Shown one piece after another: positions 9,428 through 17,554 of a stretch of 64,000 nucleotides of DNA (position 1 is the stretch's first letter; each line of letters opens with the position of its first letter). The notes under the pieces are model-generated. The model ran no database searches and was not told where the DNA came from. It saw nothing but the letters and a program-made list of their open reading frames with translations. Both the position numbers and the translations under genes were made by a program. This stretch comes from Bacteroidaceae bacterium (GTDB taxonomy: Bacteria > Bacteroidota > Bacteroidia > Bacteroidales > Bacteroidaceae), in the NCBI GenBank assembly GCA_024401275.1, contig JAKSLJ010000001.1, positions 124,001 to 188,000 of the forward strand. Direction: 5' to 3'.

Positions 9428-9669
9428 TTCAAGTTTCGCATGCGTGCCTGGAAGGCACTACAGCCTCGCAGAGGCGGTGAGTAACCGGGTACGAAGTGCC
9501 CGAATATAAAGGATACTGAGGAATGTGTGGCTGGAAGCCACTACCTTATACGGTATCTGGTACTGCCCTCCAGGCAGAAATCCCGTTAGTGGCCTTTGAG
9601 TCCGAGGGCGTTGCTCCCGGTTGCTCAAAGTACTGGCTTCCAACCAGTTCGTAACTTGCGAAAGTTGAA
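9428..9669. repeat. Non-coding hairpin-rich element with terminal inverted repeats
   Basis: The element is bounded by 13-bp inverted repeats that match at 12 positions: TTCAAGTTTCGCA (9428-9440) and TGCGAAAGTTGAA (9657-9669). Inside is a chain of short hairpins: GTGCC-TGGAA-GGCAC (9444-9458), GCCTC-GCA-GAGGC (9463-9475), a 7-bp stem with a GAA loop (9486-9502), GTGGC-TGGAA-GCCAC (9527-9541), CTGCC-CTCCA-GGCAG (9563-9577) and ACTGG/CCAGT (9632-9648). Two hairpins present TGGAA in the loop on the plus strand and two present TGGAA or TGGAG on the minus strand. It is much more GC-rich than its flanks and contains no credible gene. It may be a small non-autonomous mobile element or a structured RNA; I do not recognise it. 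Confidence 0.65.
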
Positions 9670-9704
9670 TTATTTATAAAAAGAAACTGTATAGTCTCTA
9701 TATA

Positions 9705-9755
9705 AAAAGAACTTCCGAGAAATGTAGAGTGTTTACACTTCCCGGAAGTTCTTTT
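9705..9755. terminator. Bidirectional terminator between convergent genes
   Basis: AAAAGAACTTCCG (9705-9717) pairs with CGGAAGTTCTTTT (9743-9755), with a further small GTGT..ACAC hairpin inside. T runs exist on both strands, so it can end transcripts from the left (8847 gene) and from the right (porin and hemicellulase operon). Confidence 0.8.
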
Positions 9756-9786
9756 TTGTATTTCCCTTTTTGGGAATTTCGGTGTT

Positions 9787-11151
9787 TTAGAATCTTACGT
9801 ATGTCTCAAGCCAGAGCTGGCTGTAGTTGCTCTTTGCCAGAGTCTTGTCGTTTACATAGTTGTACTGGAGCTGGAACATGAGGTTCTTGTGCAACTGGAT
9901 GTTAGGACAGATGCTGTAGATGGACTTTGCTGTTGCCGAAGTTGCATCATCGCGATAGACATCATATTTAATATATGTCTTAAGCCATGGAGTCATCGGA
10001 ATGCCTACTGTAGCGTACCATGCGTCAGCACGACCGTTGCTGGCATTCGGCTTGAGCGCTCCTGCAACCTTCTCAAGAGTCATTGAGTTTGCTACGTCTG
10101 CAGCTGTGTAATAGTCAGATATCTTATGACCAGTAGAGTGAGCATACTCTGCACGAGCTGTCCAGCCTGCATTGTCGTACTTTGCTGAAACCATGTAGCG
10201 GTTGCGGTCAACAGTGATGCCATTGTATGTGGCATTGCCTGTCCATCCGAAGAAACCGAAGGTTAAACCCTTGATTGGCTGAAGCTGAAGAGTTCCTATG
10301 ACATCCTTGCGTGCGTTTGCATCAGCAGCATTGATGCCCTGACCATTAGCAAGCATAAGCTGATAATGAACGAGACGATGACCGTCTTTCATTGGGAAGA
10401 GGTCGCCCTGAACCTGAATGCCTTGGTCACGACCGCCGTTGCTTGAACTTTCTGATCCGATATAGTCGCTGTGGCCAGTGAGCTTCTTTGTGAGCTGTGA
10501 GTAGTCGCCGTCTCCCACATCCCATGGGTTCATCGGGTTCTCAAAACCGAAGGCACGCTTGTACTGACCAATCTTCACCTTGAACTCCTTGTACTTTCCC
10601 CATTCAATAAAGAAGTCCTTCATGTGGAAAGAGGCGTTGGTCAACTGAACCTGTACGCGGTAAGTGAAGTCATTCAGAATCTTGCCGTCAACGTATGCAC
10701 GAACAAGGCGCTGAGAGAAACCGCCGCCGCTGTTCTTACCATCTTGGCTGCTGTACTCATATTTGCCAATGAAGTAACCGCCGAACTTTGGTGCTGTTAC
10801 ATAGTCAGTAACAGTGCGACCATATTCCACATCTTCGTTTAATGCAGAATTCAGAATGCAGAATTCAGAATTGGGCTGCGCTTCATCTAATTCAGAATGC
10901 TGAATGCAGAATGCAGAATTAGGCTGCGCGGTATTGTCGGTTTGTGAATCATTCTGCATTCTGCATTCTGCATTCTGCATTTTATTCAATTCCGGCATAG
11001 CCTTCTCTATAGCATTGTTGATATGTTCTGTAATGAAGCCCGCCTCAAGATGTTCGTCTGAGGCAAAGTCCTCTGGATCGTTGTTTTCGCCATCAGCCCA
11101 CATTGGTGCTACGGCAAGCGCAAAGAGCGCAGAAAAAAGTATCTTTTTCAT
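9787..11151 (-). CDS. OprO/P-type outer-membrane porin with repeat-derived insert
   Basis: The start is placed at the ATG at 11151 (MKKILFSALFALAVAPMWAD), a clean signal peptide; a GTG 18 bases upstream is less likely. The mature protein (454 residues in all) is a 16-strand-type porin related to phosphate-selective porins, with 'APKFGGYFIGKYEYSS', 'VQVQLTNASFHMKDFFIEW' and a terminal Phe (YVRF). A paralogue at 27883-29091 aligns along its whole length. Compared with it, this protein has about 40 extra residues near 62-104, made of repeated 'NSAFCI', 'NSEFCI' and 'MQNAECRMQN' motifs that are the translation of a 7-bp DNA repeat. It is the last gene of the hemicellulase operon, 36 bases after GH3, and probably passes small anions or oligosaccharides. 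Confidence 0.85.
   Translation of the reverse strand: MKKILFSALFALAVAPMWADGENNDPEDFASDEHLEAGFITEHINNAIEKAMPELNKMQNAECRMQNDSQTDNTAQPNSAFCIQHSELDEAQPNSEFCILNSALNEDVEYGRTVTDYVTAPKFGGYFIGKYEYSSQDGKNSGGGFSQRLVRAYVDGKILNDFTYRVQVQLTNASFHMKDFFIEWGKYKEFKVKIGQYKRAFGFENPMNPWDVGDGDYSQLTKKLTGHSDYIGSESSSNGGRDQGIQVQGDLFPMKDGHRLVHYQLMLANGQGINAADANARKDVIGTLQLQPIKGLTFGFFGWTGNATYNGITVDRNRYMVSAKYDNAGWTARAEYAHSTGHKISDYYTAADVANSMTLEKVAGALKPNASNGRADAWYATVGIPMTPWLKTYIKYDVYRDDATSATAKSIYSICPNIQLHKNLMFQLQYNYVNDKTLAKSNYSQLWLETYVRF
10839..10983. repeat. 7-bp tandem and palindromic repeat inside the porin gene
   Basis: On the plus strand, units of the type AATGCAGAATTCAG alternate with GGGCTGCGC modules. The right end is a tandem array of TTCTGCA heptamers at about 10950-10982. 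The whole block is in frame in the porin and absent from its paralogue. The same modules recur at 12321-12387 and 40826-40860. Confidence 0.85.
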
Positions 11152-11187
11152 ATTTTGTGTTAATTTCACACTTCAAAGGTCGGAAAT

Positions 11188-13593
11188 CTACTGCATGAGT
11201 GCCTGTGAGAAGTACTTGCTGCGGAGAGGCATTGTCAGCTGTTTGCCTGTGAGTTCTACGACAGCTTTCTGCTTGATGTCCATTGACGAAGCACCAATCT
11301 TTACCTCGTACTTGCCTGGAGCAATGTTCCACTGACGCTTGTCGTAGTAGCCGAACTGCTCTGGAGCGAGTGTGAAGGTTACGGTCTTGCTCTCGCCAGC
11401 CTTAAGCGGTACGCGAGCGAAGCCCTGGAGCTGTATTGGCTTGAGGTTTTGGTTGTCGGCAGTAGGGGAGAGGTAGAGCTGTACAATTTCAGTTGCCTCC
11501 ATCTTGCCGGTGTTCTTAATATCAACACTTACAGGGATGCTCTCTGCGTCTGTTGCAGCAGAAGCGTCTGCCTTGATGTTGCTGTACTCGAAAGTTGTGT
11601 AGCTGAGACCATAGCCGAAAGGATATGCTACGCGAGCGTCCTGCTCTGTAGAGAGGTTGTAGCAAACCTTACCGTGGATTTCCTCTTTAGGATAGCTTAC
11701 GCTGAGCTTGCCAGAAGGGCTGATGTTACCGTAGAGAATGTCTGCAAGAGCGTTACCACCTTCCTCGCCTGGATACCATGCCTGAATAACGGCTGCGCAC
11801 TTCTCTTCAAGTCCGCTGATGATCTGCGCACGACCGCCGAAGACAACGAGTACAACAGGCTTGCCGGTAGCGATAAGCTTCTCAACAAACTCCTCCTGCT
11901 TTCCCGGCAGACGCATGTGGATACGGTCGCGGTTCTCGCCACAAAGGATAGCGTTCTCACCGACAGCTGCTATAATGACGTCGCTCTCAGCAGCAATCTT
12001 CAATGCGTTGTTGAGGTCAGCCTTCTCGCCTGAGTCAATCATACGATTCTGGATATCCTTGAGATAAGCAACGCGAGGGTCGCCGCTCTTTTCTACAACA
12101 GTCTCAACAACTTCTGTCCAGTCGCAACCGCGCTCGTAATTGAGAGTGAAACCCTTTGGAAGACGCGACTCCATACCCATCTTCAGGTTTACAATCTTTG
12201 GCTGCTGGTCAGTAGGGTTGTTGCTCTTCCAGAACCAGCTCATAGCCTGGTAGCTATAGTCGCCTAGCATTGCCCACATTGTGTTAGCGTTAGGACCAAC
12301 GAGGGCGATGGATTTACATGATAATGCAGAATTATGAATGCAGAATTCAGAATCGGGCTGCGCGTCATTTAATGCAGAATCGGGCTGGGTGGCTTTTAGT
12401 GGGAGAACGCCGTTGTTCTTGAGGAGAACGACTGACTGAGAGGCGAGTTGGTAGGCTGTTTCGCGCTCTTCCTTAGTGTCGAACTCAATATGACCTTCGT
12501 CGTAGAGCTTAGCATCTTTGTCAAGAAGACCGAGCTCTGCCTTATGCTTGAGTACACGCTTTACGGCTGTCTCAAAAGTCTGCTCTGAGACGAGTCCTTT
12601 TTCTATAGCCTCAGGAAGCAGGCGGTAGTTGTTGCCTTCAGGGAAGTCAACATCGTTGCCCGCATTGATGGCAGCGGCAGCACGCTCCATAGCGCTGAGG
12701 CTGTCATCCACCTGGTCGATAGCGCCGTAGTCGCTGACGATGATGCCGTCAAACTGAAGATAACCGCGGAGAATGTCGGTAAGAAGTTCCTTGCTTGCCA
12801 CGCACTTTGTGCCATGGAAAAGATGATAGCCTGGCATGACAGTCTTTGCACCAGCAAGACGGACTGCAGTCTCGTGAGGCAGAAGAATTTCCTCCATAAG
12901 CTCCTTCTCCTCAGCCTCGCCGCCACCGCCGTAGCCGAGGTAATGCTTTGTACAGGCAGCAACACCCTTCTTGAGGTCGCCCTGCTGCAAGCCCTTTACG
13001 AACGCAGTACCGAGAGCTGCTGAGAGGTAAGAGTCTTCGCCGTAAGATTCCTCAAGACGGTTGAATGAAGGGTCACGACAGACGTCAACCATTGGTGAGA
13101 GCGACTGCTGCGCACCAACCTTGCGGAGCTGAGTAGATGTCTGAACAGTCTTCACTTCTGCCAGTTCTGTGTTGAACGAGCAGGCAAGACCAATCTGCTG
13201 CGGATAGACTGTTGAGCCAAGAGCGTCAATACCGCTGAGCACTTCCTCGTGGCAAAGAGTAGGAATGCCTGAAGGAGTGTTGTTGATAATCCAATCCTGA
13301 AGCTGCGCAATCATGTCGCGGAGCTTGTCTGGTTCGTACGGACTATTGAGCGCCACCTGTGAGCAATGGCCTATGCCGTTAGGGATGAGTTCCTTACATT
13401 TTGCAGTGTCGAGTTTCCCGTTTTCGTCAAATAATTTTGACATGTAAATTCCCTGAAGCTGCGCAACGCGCTCTTCCTGAGTCATGCCTTCATAAAGCTT
13501 GTTCACTTTTTCGTCGATGGATTCTGTGCCACAAGATAACATCATTGCTGCTGCACCCATAGTGATGATTCCTTTCTTTAAAATATTGACCAT
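11188..13593 (-). CDS. GH3 beta-glycosidase lipoprotein (beta-glucosidase or beta-xylosidase)
   Basis: The protein of 801 residues starts with a lipobox signal (AAMMLSCG, Cys at 21). It has the GH3 (alpha/beta)8 domain, the alpha/beta sandwich and a C-terminal fibronectin-III-like domain (from about residue 680). The nucleophile is Asp288 in 'GIIVSDYGAID', and the substrate-binding 'KHYLGYGGG' lies near 216-224. Residues 401-427 are an insert between 'NNGVLPLK' and 'KSIALVGPNAN', a joint that is continuous in ordinary GH3 enzymes; it is encoded by a dispersed repeat. GH3 enzymes of this length act on beta-linked gluco- or xylo-oligosaccharides in the periplasm, and in this operon xylo-oligosaccharides are likely, but the sequence does not decide. 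It starts 12 bases after the GH31 stop. Confidence 0.9.
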   Translation of the reverse strand: MVNILKKGIITMGAAAMMLSCGTESIDEKVNKLYEGMTQEERVAQLQGIYMSKLFDENGKLDTAKCKELIPNGIGHCSQVALNSPYEPDKLRDMIAQLQDWIINNTPSGIPTLCHEEVLSGIDALGSTVYPQQIGLACSFNTELAEVKTVQTSTQLRKVGAQQSLSPMVDVCRDPSFNRLEESYGEDSYLSAALGTAFVKGLQQGDLKKGVAACTKHYLGYGGGGEAEEKELMEEILLPHETAVRLAGAKTVMPGYHLFHGTKCVASKELLTDILRGYLQFDGIIVSDYGAIDQVDDSLSAMERAAAAINAGNDVDFPEGNNYRLLPEAIEKGLVSEQTFETAVKRVLKHKAELGLLDKDAKLYDEGHIEFDTKEERETAYQLASQSVVLLKNNGVLPLKATQPDSALNDAQPDSEFCIHNSALSCKSIALVGPNANTMWAMLGDYSYQAMSWFWKSNNPTDQQPKIVNLKMGMESRLPKGFTLNYERGCDWTEVVETVVEKSGDPRVAYLKDIQNRMIDSGEKADLNNALKIAAESDVIIAAVGENAILCGENRDRIHMRLPGKQEEFVEKLIATGKPVVLVVFGGRAQIISGLEEKCAAVIQAWYPGEEGGNALADILYGNISPSGKLSVSYPKEEIHGKVCYNLSTEQDARVAYPFGYGLSYTTFEYSNIKADASAATDAESIPVSVDIKNTGKMEATEIVQLYLSPTADNQNLKPIQLQGFARVPLKAGESKTVTFTLAPEQFGYYDKRQWNIAPGKYEVKIGASSMDIKQKAVVELTGKQLTMPLRSKYFSQALMQ
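12321..12387. repeat. Dispersed AATGCAGAATTC-type repeat inside the GH3 gene
   Basis: The block contains two AATGCAGAAT modules, one GAATTC palindrome and two CGGGCTG modules (one of them CGGGCTGCGC). It encodes the 27-residue insert between the two catalytic domains of the GH3 enzyme and keeps the reading frame open. It is related to the blocks at 10839-10983 and 40826-40860. Confidence 0.8.
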
Positions 13594-13605
13594 TTAATAT
13601 ACAAT

Positions 13606-15948
13606 TTACAAATTTACAGATTTACAATTTACACTGACCTTTTTGCCCTTGTAAGCGATGCTTTTCTGCTTGCCATCAGGAGTGATGATATTGAATGTGC
13701 GAGAAAGAAGCATACCGTCGTAAGAGCCTGTACGCGGATGGATGGTAAGCGTCTGCTTACGGTCGTTCCAAGTGAAGCGTATTTCGGTGTATTTACCCTG
13801 CTCGTAGTTATAGTTGTCAAACTCGTCCTCGTAGAGGGTGAAATCACCATCGGCACCAGGGTATATGCGGATATCGAGGTTGTCCCACTTCTTCTCCGTA
13901 GAATACTGCACGTCAGGACCGATAGGCAGGATGGAGCCAGCCTTCACGAAGAATGGGATTTCCGTAAGCTTTGTAGTGAGCGATACTGTCTGACCGCCGT
14001 CGAACTTCTTTTTTGTGTTGTATTCGTACCATGAAGTGCCGGCAGGGAGGTAGAAGGTGTTTTCTGTTGACTTTGAAAAATCGACAGCGGTGGCTTCCAT
14101 TTGAGTTTTGCCAGTGTTCTTGTCCCATCCTGCATTTGCGTCCTTGTCCTTGCGGATAACCTCAGGAGTATAGTGCGCCTTGAGTATAGGAGTGGCGAGA
14201 ATCTGCTTGCCAAACATATACTCGGTAGCCATGTCAATAACCTTCTTGTCGTCACGGAAGTCCATGACGAGGGCACGCATCATGGTAGAACGACTTGAAC
14301 TCTTTGTAACCTGCCATGAGGTGCTATATATATAAGGAAGGAGGCGATAGCGAAGTTTCACTGCACCTACGAGAGCGTCATAGACAGGTTCGCCCGGTTT
14401 GCCGTAGAGGTAAATCTCGCGAGGCACATCTGCACCGTGGCTGCGCATCATAGGAGTGAACACACCTTGCTGCATCCAACGGACATAAAGCTCGTGGTAA
14501 GCAGGATTCTTCTCGCCTGGAAGTCCTTGCCAAGAGCCGTTGTATGAGCCGGCGAAGAAGCCGCCAAGGTCTGAGTTGAAGTTCGGATTGCCGGTGAGAC
14601 AGAAGTTCAGACCGGCAGGAATCTGGTTGCGGAGCATGTCCCATGTAGAGACAACATCGCCGCTCCAGACATTACAGCCGAAACGCTGCTGACCGAAGAA
14701 ACCGGAACGAGTGAGGATGAAGAGTCGCTTGTCGTTGCCGTTTGCCTCTGCACGCTGATGGTCATAGACGCCACTTACGCAGCGGTGTGGGAAAAGATTG
14801 TGCACATTGCGGTAAGGCCCCATGGCTGTAGGTTGTGTCCAGTCGCTCTCCTTTGGGTTAAAGTGGTCTGGTTCTGTTGAGTCCATCCACCACGCATCAA
14901 TGCCAAGGTCGAAGAGTCGCTTGAGGTTGTTCCAATAGATGTCGCGAGCCTCGTCGCTGTAAGCATCATAGACGCGCACACCACTTGGATAGTCCATGCG
15001 TGGAGGCCAGATATGACTGATGCCTGACTGTGGCCATGTCTCCAGGTTGAAGAGCAAGCCTTTCGCGTCAAGTTCCCTGTAAGCCTTTGTATGAGGGCCG
15101 AACGACTGCCAGATAGAGATAGACATGTGGGCATTGCTGTCGTGGATATGCTTTATCATCTTCTCAGGCTGTGGGAACTGTTCGCTCATGAACTCCATGG
15201 CATTCCACATGTAGTTGTTGCCCCAATACTGCCAGTCCTGGATGATGCCGTCGAGAGGAATCTGCTGCTTGCGGTAAGTGTCGAGCACATTGCAAGTTTC
15301 TTCCTGACTCTTGTAGCGCTCCTTGCTCTGATGGAAACCGTAAGTCCATAGCGGGAACATCGGAGCATCGCCTGTAAGTTCACGCACTCCAGCCACAACG
15401 CCGTCAGCATCACCGCCATAGATGAAGTAGTAATCCACAGCCTCAGCCACTTCAGGCTTGAACATTATCACGCCGTTCTTGTCTGTGACGCGAGTTGTAG
15501 AGTAATTGTTATAGTAGATTCCATAGCCCTTTACCGACTGGAAGAAAGGAATACCGTCCTCAGTATTTCCTGGGCAAAGATCACGGTCAATGCCACGCTG
15601 CGACATCTTTCCGTTCTGCAGGATACCAAGGCCATAGATAGCCTCGTCTGCCTCAAGAGTCCATGCACAAGCGTTCTTGTCGGCAGTAGTACTTTCTTTT
15701 GTGAGCAACTCACCTTTTGGTGAATAGAAACAGACTAATCCGGCTTGCACCTCAACTTTAAATGCCGGCTTTATATACTTGTCATACCTGTGCGCAGATG
15801 GAAGGACAACATCAGTAGGCGACTGATAATCAGCCATTTCTGTCTTTATGACATGTACTATATTCGGTGAATACCATTCTACCTTTACCTTTGCCATTCC
15901 GGAGAGAGCTATAAGTCCGGAAGCTATAAGTAATAAAGTTCTTTTCAT
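13606..15948 (-). CDS. GH31 alpha-glycosidase (likely alpha-xylosidase)
   Basis: The ATG at 15948 is preferred over a longer frame because it opens a signal peptide (MKRTLLLIASGLIALSGMAK). The protein is 780 residues long. GH31 motifs are clear: the barrel entrance 'MFPLWTYGFHQSKERY', 'IIQDWQYWG', the nucleophile Asp356 in 'DAWWMDSTEPDH' and the acid/base Asp431 in 'WSGDVV'. Unlike the other GH31 at 17555 it has no PA14-like insert. GH31 covers alpha-glucosidases and alpha-xylosidases; the neighbours (GH43, CE15, GH3) favour removal of alpha-xylosyl or related side chains in the periplasm. It lies 12 bases before GH3, with a 155-base gap before it that contains a REP-like element. Confidence 0.88.
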   Translation of the reverse strand: MKRTLLLIASGLIALSGMAKVKVEWYSPNIVHVIKTEMADYQSPTDVVLPSAHRYDKYIKPAFKVEVQAGLVCFYSPKGELLTKESTTADKNACAWTLEADEAIYGLGILQNGKMSQRGIDRDLCPGNTEDGIPFFQSVKGYGIYYNNYSTTRVTDKNGVIMFKPEVAEAVDYYFIYGGDADGVVAGVRELTGDAPMFPLWTYGFHQSKERYKSQEETCNVLDTYRKQQIPLDGIIQDWQYWGNNYMWNAMEFMSEQFPQPEKMIKHIHDSNAHMSISIWQSFGPHTKAYRELDAKGLLFNLETWPQSGISHIWPPRMDYPSGVRVYDAYSDEARDIYWNNLKRLFDLGIDAWWMDSTEPDHFNPKESDWTQPTAMGPYRNVHNLFPHRCVSGVYDHQRAEANGNDKRLFILTRSGFFGQQRFGCNVWSGDVVSTWDMLRNQIPAGLNFCLTGNPNFNSDLGGFFAGSYNGSWQGLPGEKNPAYHELYVRWMQQGVFTPMMRSHGADVPREIYLYGKPGEPVYDALVGAVKLRYRLLPYIYSTSWQVTKSSSRSTMMRALVMDFRDDKKVIDMATEYMFGKQILATPILKAHYTPEVIRKDKDANAGWDKNTGKTQMEATAVDFSKSTENTFYLPAGTSWYEYNTKKKFDGGQTVSLTTKLTEIPFFVKAGSILPIGPDVQYSTEKKWDNLDIRIYPGADGDFTLYEDEFDNYNYEQGKYTEIRFTWNDRKQTLTIHPRTGSYDGMLLSRTFNIITPDGKQKSIAYKGKKVSVNCKSVNL

Positions 15949-15996
15949 TTTGCTTGGTGTTATCGTTTTGGAAATTATATACTTTCTGTCCTCCAA

Positions 15997-16072
15997 GATG
16001 TAGGGCGAGGATTTCCGAGCCGTTTCGCCGCATAAAACCTGAATCGCGACTCACAAATGTTCGCCCTACATC
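15997..16072. repeat. REP-pair (BIME-like) element, copy A
   Basis: The 76-bp imperfect palindrome has perfect 12-bp ends (GATGTAGGGCGA and its complement). Each end reads GTAG followed by a hairpin GGC-GA-nn-ATTT-nn-GA-GYC; the two variable base pairs are GG:CC at the left end and AC:GT at the right end, so base pairing is kept while sequence differs. This is the layout of two inverted REP sequences. Copy B is at 32079-32154. It lies between GH31 and GH43 in the operon. Confidence 0.8.
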
Positions 16073-16103
16073 ATGGGACAACTCATATATGAATCCTATA
16101 TGA

Positions 16104-17423
16104 TTACTTCATTTCCCAGTAGTTGAAGTCGAAGAGATTCTGATCGCCTTCACCGAAGAAGCGGAACCAGAGGTCGTGCTTGCCAGTAACCTTCTTGAGG
16201 TTGCACTTTGCAAGACCTTCTGCGCCAATCTGGGCTGTACCGATGATAGGACCTTCCATGCCGTCGATGCGAATCTGGATGCAAGCCTTTGCGTCTGGCT
16301 TCTGGTTCTGAATGGCAGCGATGAACTGCTTTGCGCCAGCTTTGCCGAAATCAACGCCCTTGACCATCATGCAGTCATTGTTGTCGATGTTTGTTACTAC
16401 GAGGTCATTGTAGCCGATGCTACGAGTCTTCAAGCCGCGAGCGTAAGCCATTGTTTCTGCCTCAACGCGACGGAAAGGATTGAAAGAGCCAATCTGCTCA
16501 ACGCCTTCCTTGCTCCAGTATGGAATTTCCTGGATAGTGCCGTCGGCATTGTACTTCATCTCCTGGCAAGAAACAGAACGACGCTCAGCGTGGCGGTAAG
16601 CGTGACCATTGTATTTAAGCTGTGAAGCCCAGAGGTCGTAGTTCAAGCCGAAGACGTAAGACTTGCCCTTGTAATCAATGATGCCGGGGTGGTTACCGCG
16701 AGAGAGATGAGTGTGAGGCATGATGTGGCCCTGGTATTTCCAAGGACCAGTAATCTTGTCGCTCATGGCATAGCCGATGCCCTCAGGACAGCAAGTAGAA
16801 GCGAAGGCGCAGTAGTATTTGCTACCATGCTTGTAAACCCAAGGACCTTCCTGATAGTCCTCGATATGAGGATGTTGTACAATTTCGCCAGAAGTAGAGA
16901 TCATGTCCTCGTTGAGCTTTATCATATAGAGGTTTGGATTTCCCCAATACATATAAGCCTGACCATCGTCGTCAATCCAGACGGTAGGGTCAATGTCGTA
17001 CCAATGCTCACGCTGCCAAACGAGCGGTTTGCCTAGAGGATCCTTGAAAGGACCGTAAGGGTTGTCTGCCACGAGGACAGAGATTCCGTTGCCGTGGATA
17101 GGGCAGTACATATACCACTTGCCGTTGCGCTCAATGACCTGCTCAGCCCAAGCGCCGTTGTTGTTCTTATACCATTCGAAGTCGCCGAGAGAAGCTACTG
17201 CGCCGTGATCTGTCCAGTTTACCATGTCGGTAGAGGTGTAAAGGAGCCAGTCGTACATCTTGAAGTTCTCACCGTCGTCAGCGTCGTGAGTAGTGTAGAG
17301 ATAGACTGTGTCGCCATGCACGTAAGGAGCTGGGTCGGCTGTGTACTTTGTCCAGACAATAGGGTGCTGGGCAAATGCTACTAAAGAAGTAAAGGTTAGG
17401 ATTGAAAGGAGTAGTTTTTTCAT
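16104..17423 (-). CDS. GH43 glycosidase with C-terminal CBM6
   Basis: The 439-residue protein has a signal peptide (MKKLLLSILTFTSLVAFAQ). The five-bladed propeller of GH43 shows the catalytic base Asp30 in 'TADPAPYV', the modulating Asp145 in 'YDIDPTVWIDDDG' and the acid Glu192 in 'DYQEGPWVYK'. From about residue 310 a CBM6-like domain follows ('FNPFRRVEAETMAYARG' and the terminal 'HDLWFRFFGEGDQNLFDFNYWEMK' segment). This GH43-CBM6 form is typical of arabinoxylan arabinofuranosidases and beta-xylosidases, so arabinose or xylose release from xylan is likely. It lies between two GH31 genes, and the 131-base spacer before it carries a hairpin array. Confidence 0.88.
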   Translation of the reverse strand: MKKLLLSILTFTSLVAFAQHPIVWTKYTADPAPYVHGDTVYLYTTHDADDGENFKMYDWLLYTSTDMVNWTDHGAVASLGDFEWYKNNNGAWAEQVIERNGKWYMYCPIHGNGISVLVADNPYGPFKDPLGKPLVWQREHWYDIDPTVWIDDDGQAYMYWGNPNLYMIKLNEDMISTSGEIVQHPHIEDYQEGPWVYKHGSKYYCAFASTCCPEGIGYAMSDKITGPWKYQGHIMPHTHLSRGNHPGIIDYKGKSYVFGLNYDLWASQLKYNGHAYRHAERRSVSCQEMKYNADGTIQEIPYWSKEGVEQIGSFNPFRRVEAETMAYARGLKTRSIGYNDLVVTNIDNNDCMMVKGVDFGKAGAKQFIAAIQNQKPDAKACIQIRIDGMEGPIIGTAQIGAEGLAKCNLKKVTGKHDLWFRFFGEGDQNLFDFNYWEMK

Positions 17424-17440
17424 ATTGTGATTGTTTTTTG

Positions 17441-17545
17441 CCCTCGCATGATGCGAGGGAACGGTGGCTATTAAGACCGGCGACGAAATCGCCGGGAACG
17501 GTGGCTAGTAGAGTCCGAGTGAGAAAACTCGGGAACGGTGGCTAG
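17441..17545. repeat. Array of three unrelated hairpins with a constant linker, period 37 bp
   Basis: Three hairpins with different stem sequences occur: CCCTCGCA-TGA-TGCGAGGG (17441-17459), CCGGCGA-CGAAA-TCGCCGG (17477-17495) and CCGAGT-(6)-ACTCGG (17515-17532). Each is followed by the identical linker AACGGTGGCTA, at 17460, 17497 and 17534, exactly 37 bases apart. A degenerate fourth linker (CTCGGTGGTTA) follows. Keeping structure while changing sequence points to selection for the fold, or to assembly from REP-like units. It lies between GH31 and GH43. Confidence 0.8.
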
Positions 17546-17554
17546 GCTCGGTGG

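Noticed and set aside
9458..9643. 61-codon minus-strand frame in the hairpin element
   Set aside because: It runs through consecutive hairpins and encodes no plausible protein.
9428..9669. Element considered as a CsrA-binding sponge RNA
   Set aside because: GGA loops are present on both strands and CsrA is not generally found in Bacteroidota; kept only as a structural comparison.
17441..17545. 37-bp array considered as a tiny CRISPR
   Set aside because: The constant part is only 11 bases and the variable parts are all self-complementary hairpins of about 19 bases, unlike CRISPR spacers; no cas genes.
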